A stretch of 64,000 nt of DNA from Acanthopleura granulata (lineage: Eukaryota > Mollusca > Polyplacophora > Chitonida > Chitonidae). The number at the start of each line of letters is the position of its first letter. The stretch's first letter is position 1. The notes beneath the pieces are model-generated. The model worked only from the letters and a program-made list of their open reading frames with translations. It searched no databases and had not been told where the DNA came from. The stretch spans positions 12,714,370 to 12,778,369 of the forward strand of contig JABBOT010000009.1 of the NCBI GenBank assembly GCA_016165875.1, read 5' to 3'. Positions 62,441 to 64,000 of this stretch are shown piece by piece. The translations under genes and the position numbers were made by a program.

Positions 62441-63714
62441 ACTGCACCCTGTACCACGTGACTTGAACTGTTGTCTAACCACTGAATTGTAACACTCCAT
62501 GTCTCCAGTCTCCAAATTAAACTCTTCAATATATATATACATGAAATCGGTCAAATTTAGGCCACTACTTTTGTAGTGTGGTAGTATCGTTTCAGCCAAA
62601 CTTGAGTGTCCAACTGGATTTTTGTTTTCTGACGGAGGAAGCGGGCTTACAAAAAAATCAAAGGAAAGCGTTTATAACATTAGGTTAACACTTTCTAAAA
62701 TGCTAGAAATTTAGCACTTTTGGAAATGCTTGAAAATGTTATTTGACACTATCTTTTGTAAAATTATCGTGCACTTTTACACTTTTAAAATGTTGTGCTC
62801 GGCAATGTAAATGTTTAAACTCTCAAATAATGTTTAACACTGGAACAATTTGGAAACAATCGTCTAATGTTAAATAATATGTTACAACTTGGAAACAATC
62901 GTTTAATGTTTAACAGTATGTTACAACTTGGAAACACTCATTACGCGGTGTGAAAACTTCCGAATATTCCAGGTGAAATTTTACAACATATAACACGTTC
63001 TATCGTTTTAACATTTAGAAATTTAACATATGCGTTTCGGTTGAGTGATCAGTTTATTATATGCAAGTAATTACGCATGCTGTCAATCAATCAGAAATCA
63101 ATAAAAAGTTCAAATAATGATGTCATTAATCACTGAAGTCATCCATTAGAAACTTGGGAACTTTGACAATCGTTTTATGAGCCCCAAGGGTGATATATGG
63201 TCCTATTAGCCGAGAAACAGTCTCGAACTCGCGACAGTACAGATGAGAGTACATATGCAGAGAAAATCACCAAAGTTCAGCGACTGGCTTGTTCCGCTTG
63301 AGCAGATACGTAACTGTGAGACCTGTGGTTCTCGACTAGGCCTACAGTATAAATGACTCCCAATTTCGTCCATGGCTGCTTTATTCATTTTTCTTGATTC
63401 TTAGAGTTTGGAGATCATGTAAAGGTGTTTTGAGGTTTGTCTGGAAGCTGTGATGATGACTGACGAGGAAAGTGGAGCATTCAGCACCAACGCTGTATCA
63501 TTTTGGGACGTTTATTTGCCTCTAAAAATGGACATTTGGGGGGTAATATTTAAGTTGTTTACAATAGTTGGAGAACAGACAGGAGGCTTGACAGCTCGAT
63601 CTGCTCTCATTTTGCACTCTAAAAAGGTTTACACCATAGGGATACATCCAGGGTGTGGCAGTGTGGCCACAGGGTGGGGGAGGGAGGAAAGTTCACTATC
63701 TGACCCCCCAGTCT
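62441..63714. other. Intergenic stretch with a short tandem repeat
   Basis: About 62822-62940 is a 40-bp tandem repeat of two and a half copies (ttggaaacaatcgtttaatg, ttacaac). Positions 63421-63447 repeat 7-33. A tRNA-like box B (minus, gagttcgagactg) lies at about 63225. The frame at 63450-63716 is not convincing. Confidence 0.5.
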
Positions 63715-63960
63715 AATAAATTTTCACGAGCTGCATTCAAAGCGCTCGTTTTATGGCAGACGGAGTTGAATGACGGGCCACGCGCACGCACGTGCTACTT
63801 CAAATTCTGTCTATTGTCCGCGATGCATCTATTGTATAAATCTGCAATGAGCGCTCATGGGGAAATGGGCAGAAATGCACTATCCCCTGTGAAGCCGACA
63901 AAGAGGTACAAACTATCTAAAATGGTGCAGTCGATTTTTTAAAGCTTAAAATTCAGCTGA
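63715..63960. promoter_or_regulatory. Candidate conserved noncoding block at window end
   Basis: Unique, GC-balanced sequence (cattcaaagcgctcgtttta, tggcagacggagttgaatga) containing a TTTTATGG site as used by CDX/AbdB-type homeodomains. Open frames in two phases cross it but lack motifs. Confidence 0.3.
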
Positions 63961-64000
63961 AGGACTTAGTGTCAGTGGGCGGACTTGCTTTTACGGCGGG

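Noticed and set aside
63215..63330. Possible minus-strand tRNA-Leu-like sequence
   Set aside because: The box A-like ctcaagcgg and box B-like gagttcgag are about 100 bases apart without foldable arms.

Overview
This is a eukaryotic, animal genome window: AT-rich, with spliced genes using GT-AG introns, long noncoding stretches, tRNA-derived SINEs with target-site duplications, MITE-like inverted-repeat elements and several minisatellites. The SINEs share a tail that resembles SINEs common in bivalves and gastropods, and the two genes are ordinary metazoan families, so a lophotrochozoan, most likely a mollusc, is the best guess. No species can be named from the sequence alone. Region 1 (1-12233, + strand) holds the last ten coding exons of an EP400/Domino-type chromatin remodeller, p400 of the NuA4/TIP60 and SRCAP-like machinery. 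The 852 residues seen are the glutamine-rich C-terminal part; the ATPase lies upstream of the window. All exon phases join without a break and the gene ends at TAG 12231-12233. Its introns carry a tandem array of duplicated splice acceptors just before exon 8, two SINE families, a TTAA-flanked element with very long inverted repeats, and a palindrome-centred dispersed repeat. Region 2 (12234-16434) is the convergent spacer between the two genes. It holds SINE remnants, a MITE nested in a SINE, and the poly(A) signal of the second gene. Region 3 (16435-26887, - strand) is a complete secreted matrix metalloproteinase in eleven exons (561 residues): signal peptide, propeptide with cysteine switch, zinc catalytic domain, an unusual Arg-Pro repeat hinge and a four-bladed hemopexin domain. 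Its linker and hinge both show Arg-rich expansions, and its introns hold minisatellites, SINEs and a second TTAA-flanked element. Region 4 (26888-64000) has no confident gene. It contains one 197-codon Ser/Thr-rich ORF (38696-39289, - strand), one unassigned exon-like ORF (46119-46418, + strand), many old repeats, and several blocks of GC-balanced, non-repetitive noncoding DNA (around 40.0-40.9, 47.0-47.5, 48.4-48.7, 50.6-51.1, 56.9-57.3 and 63.7-63.95 kb). These look like conserved regulatory DNA of a gene desert near a developmental gene, but that is an inference needing comparative alignment. The strongest candidate for something undescribed is the multiplied splice-acceptor array in the EP400-like gene (8484-9225), which could supply poison or micro exons. 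Next come the non-furin Arg-Asn activation linker and the repeat-encoded hinge of the metalloproteinase.
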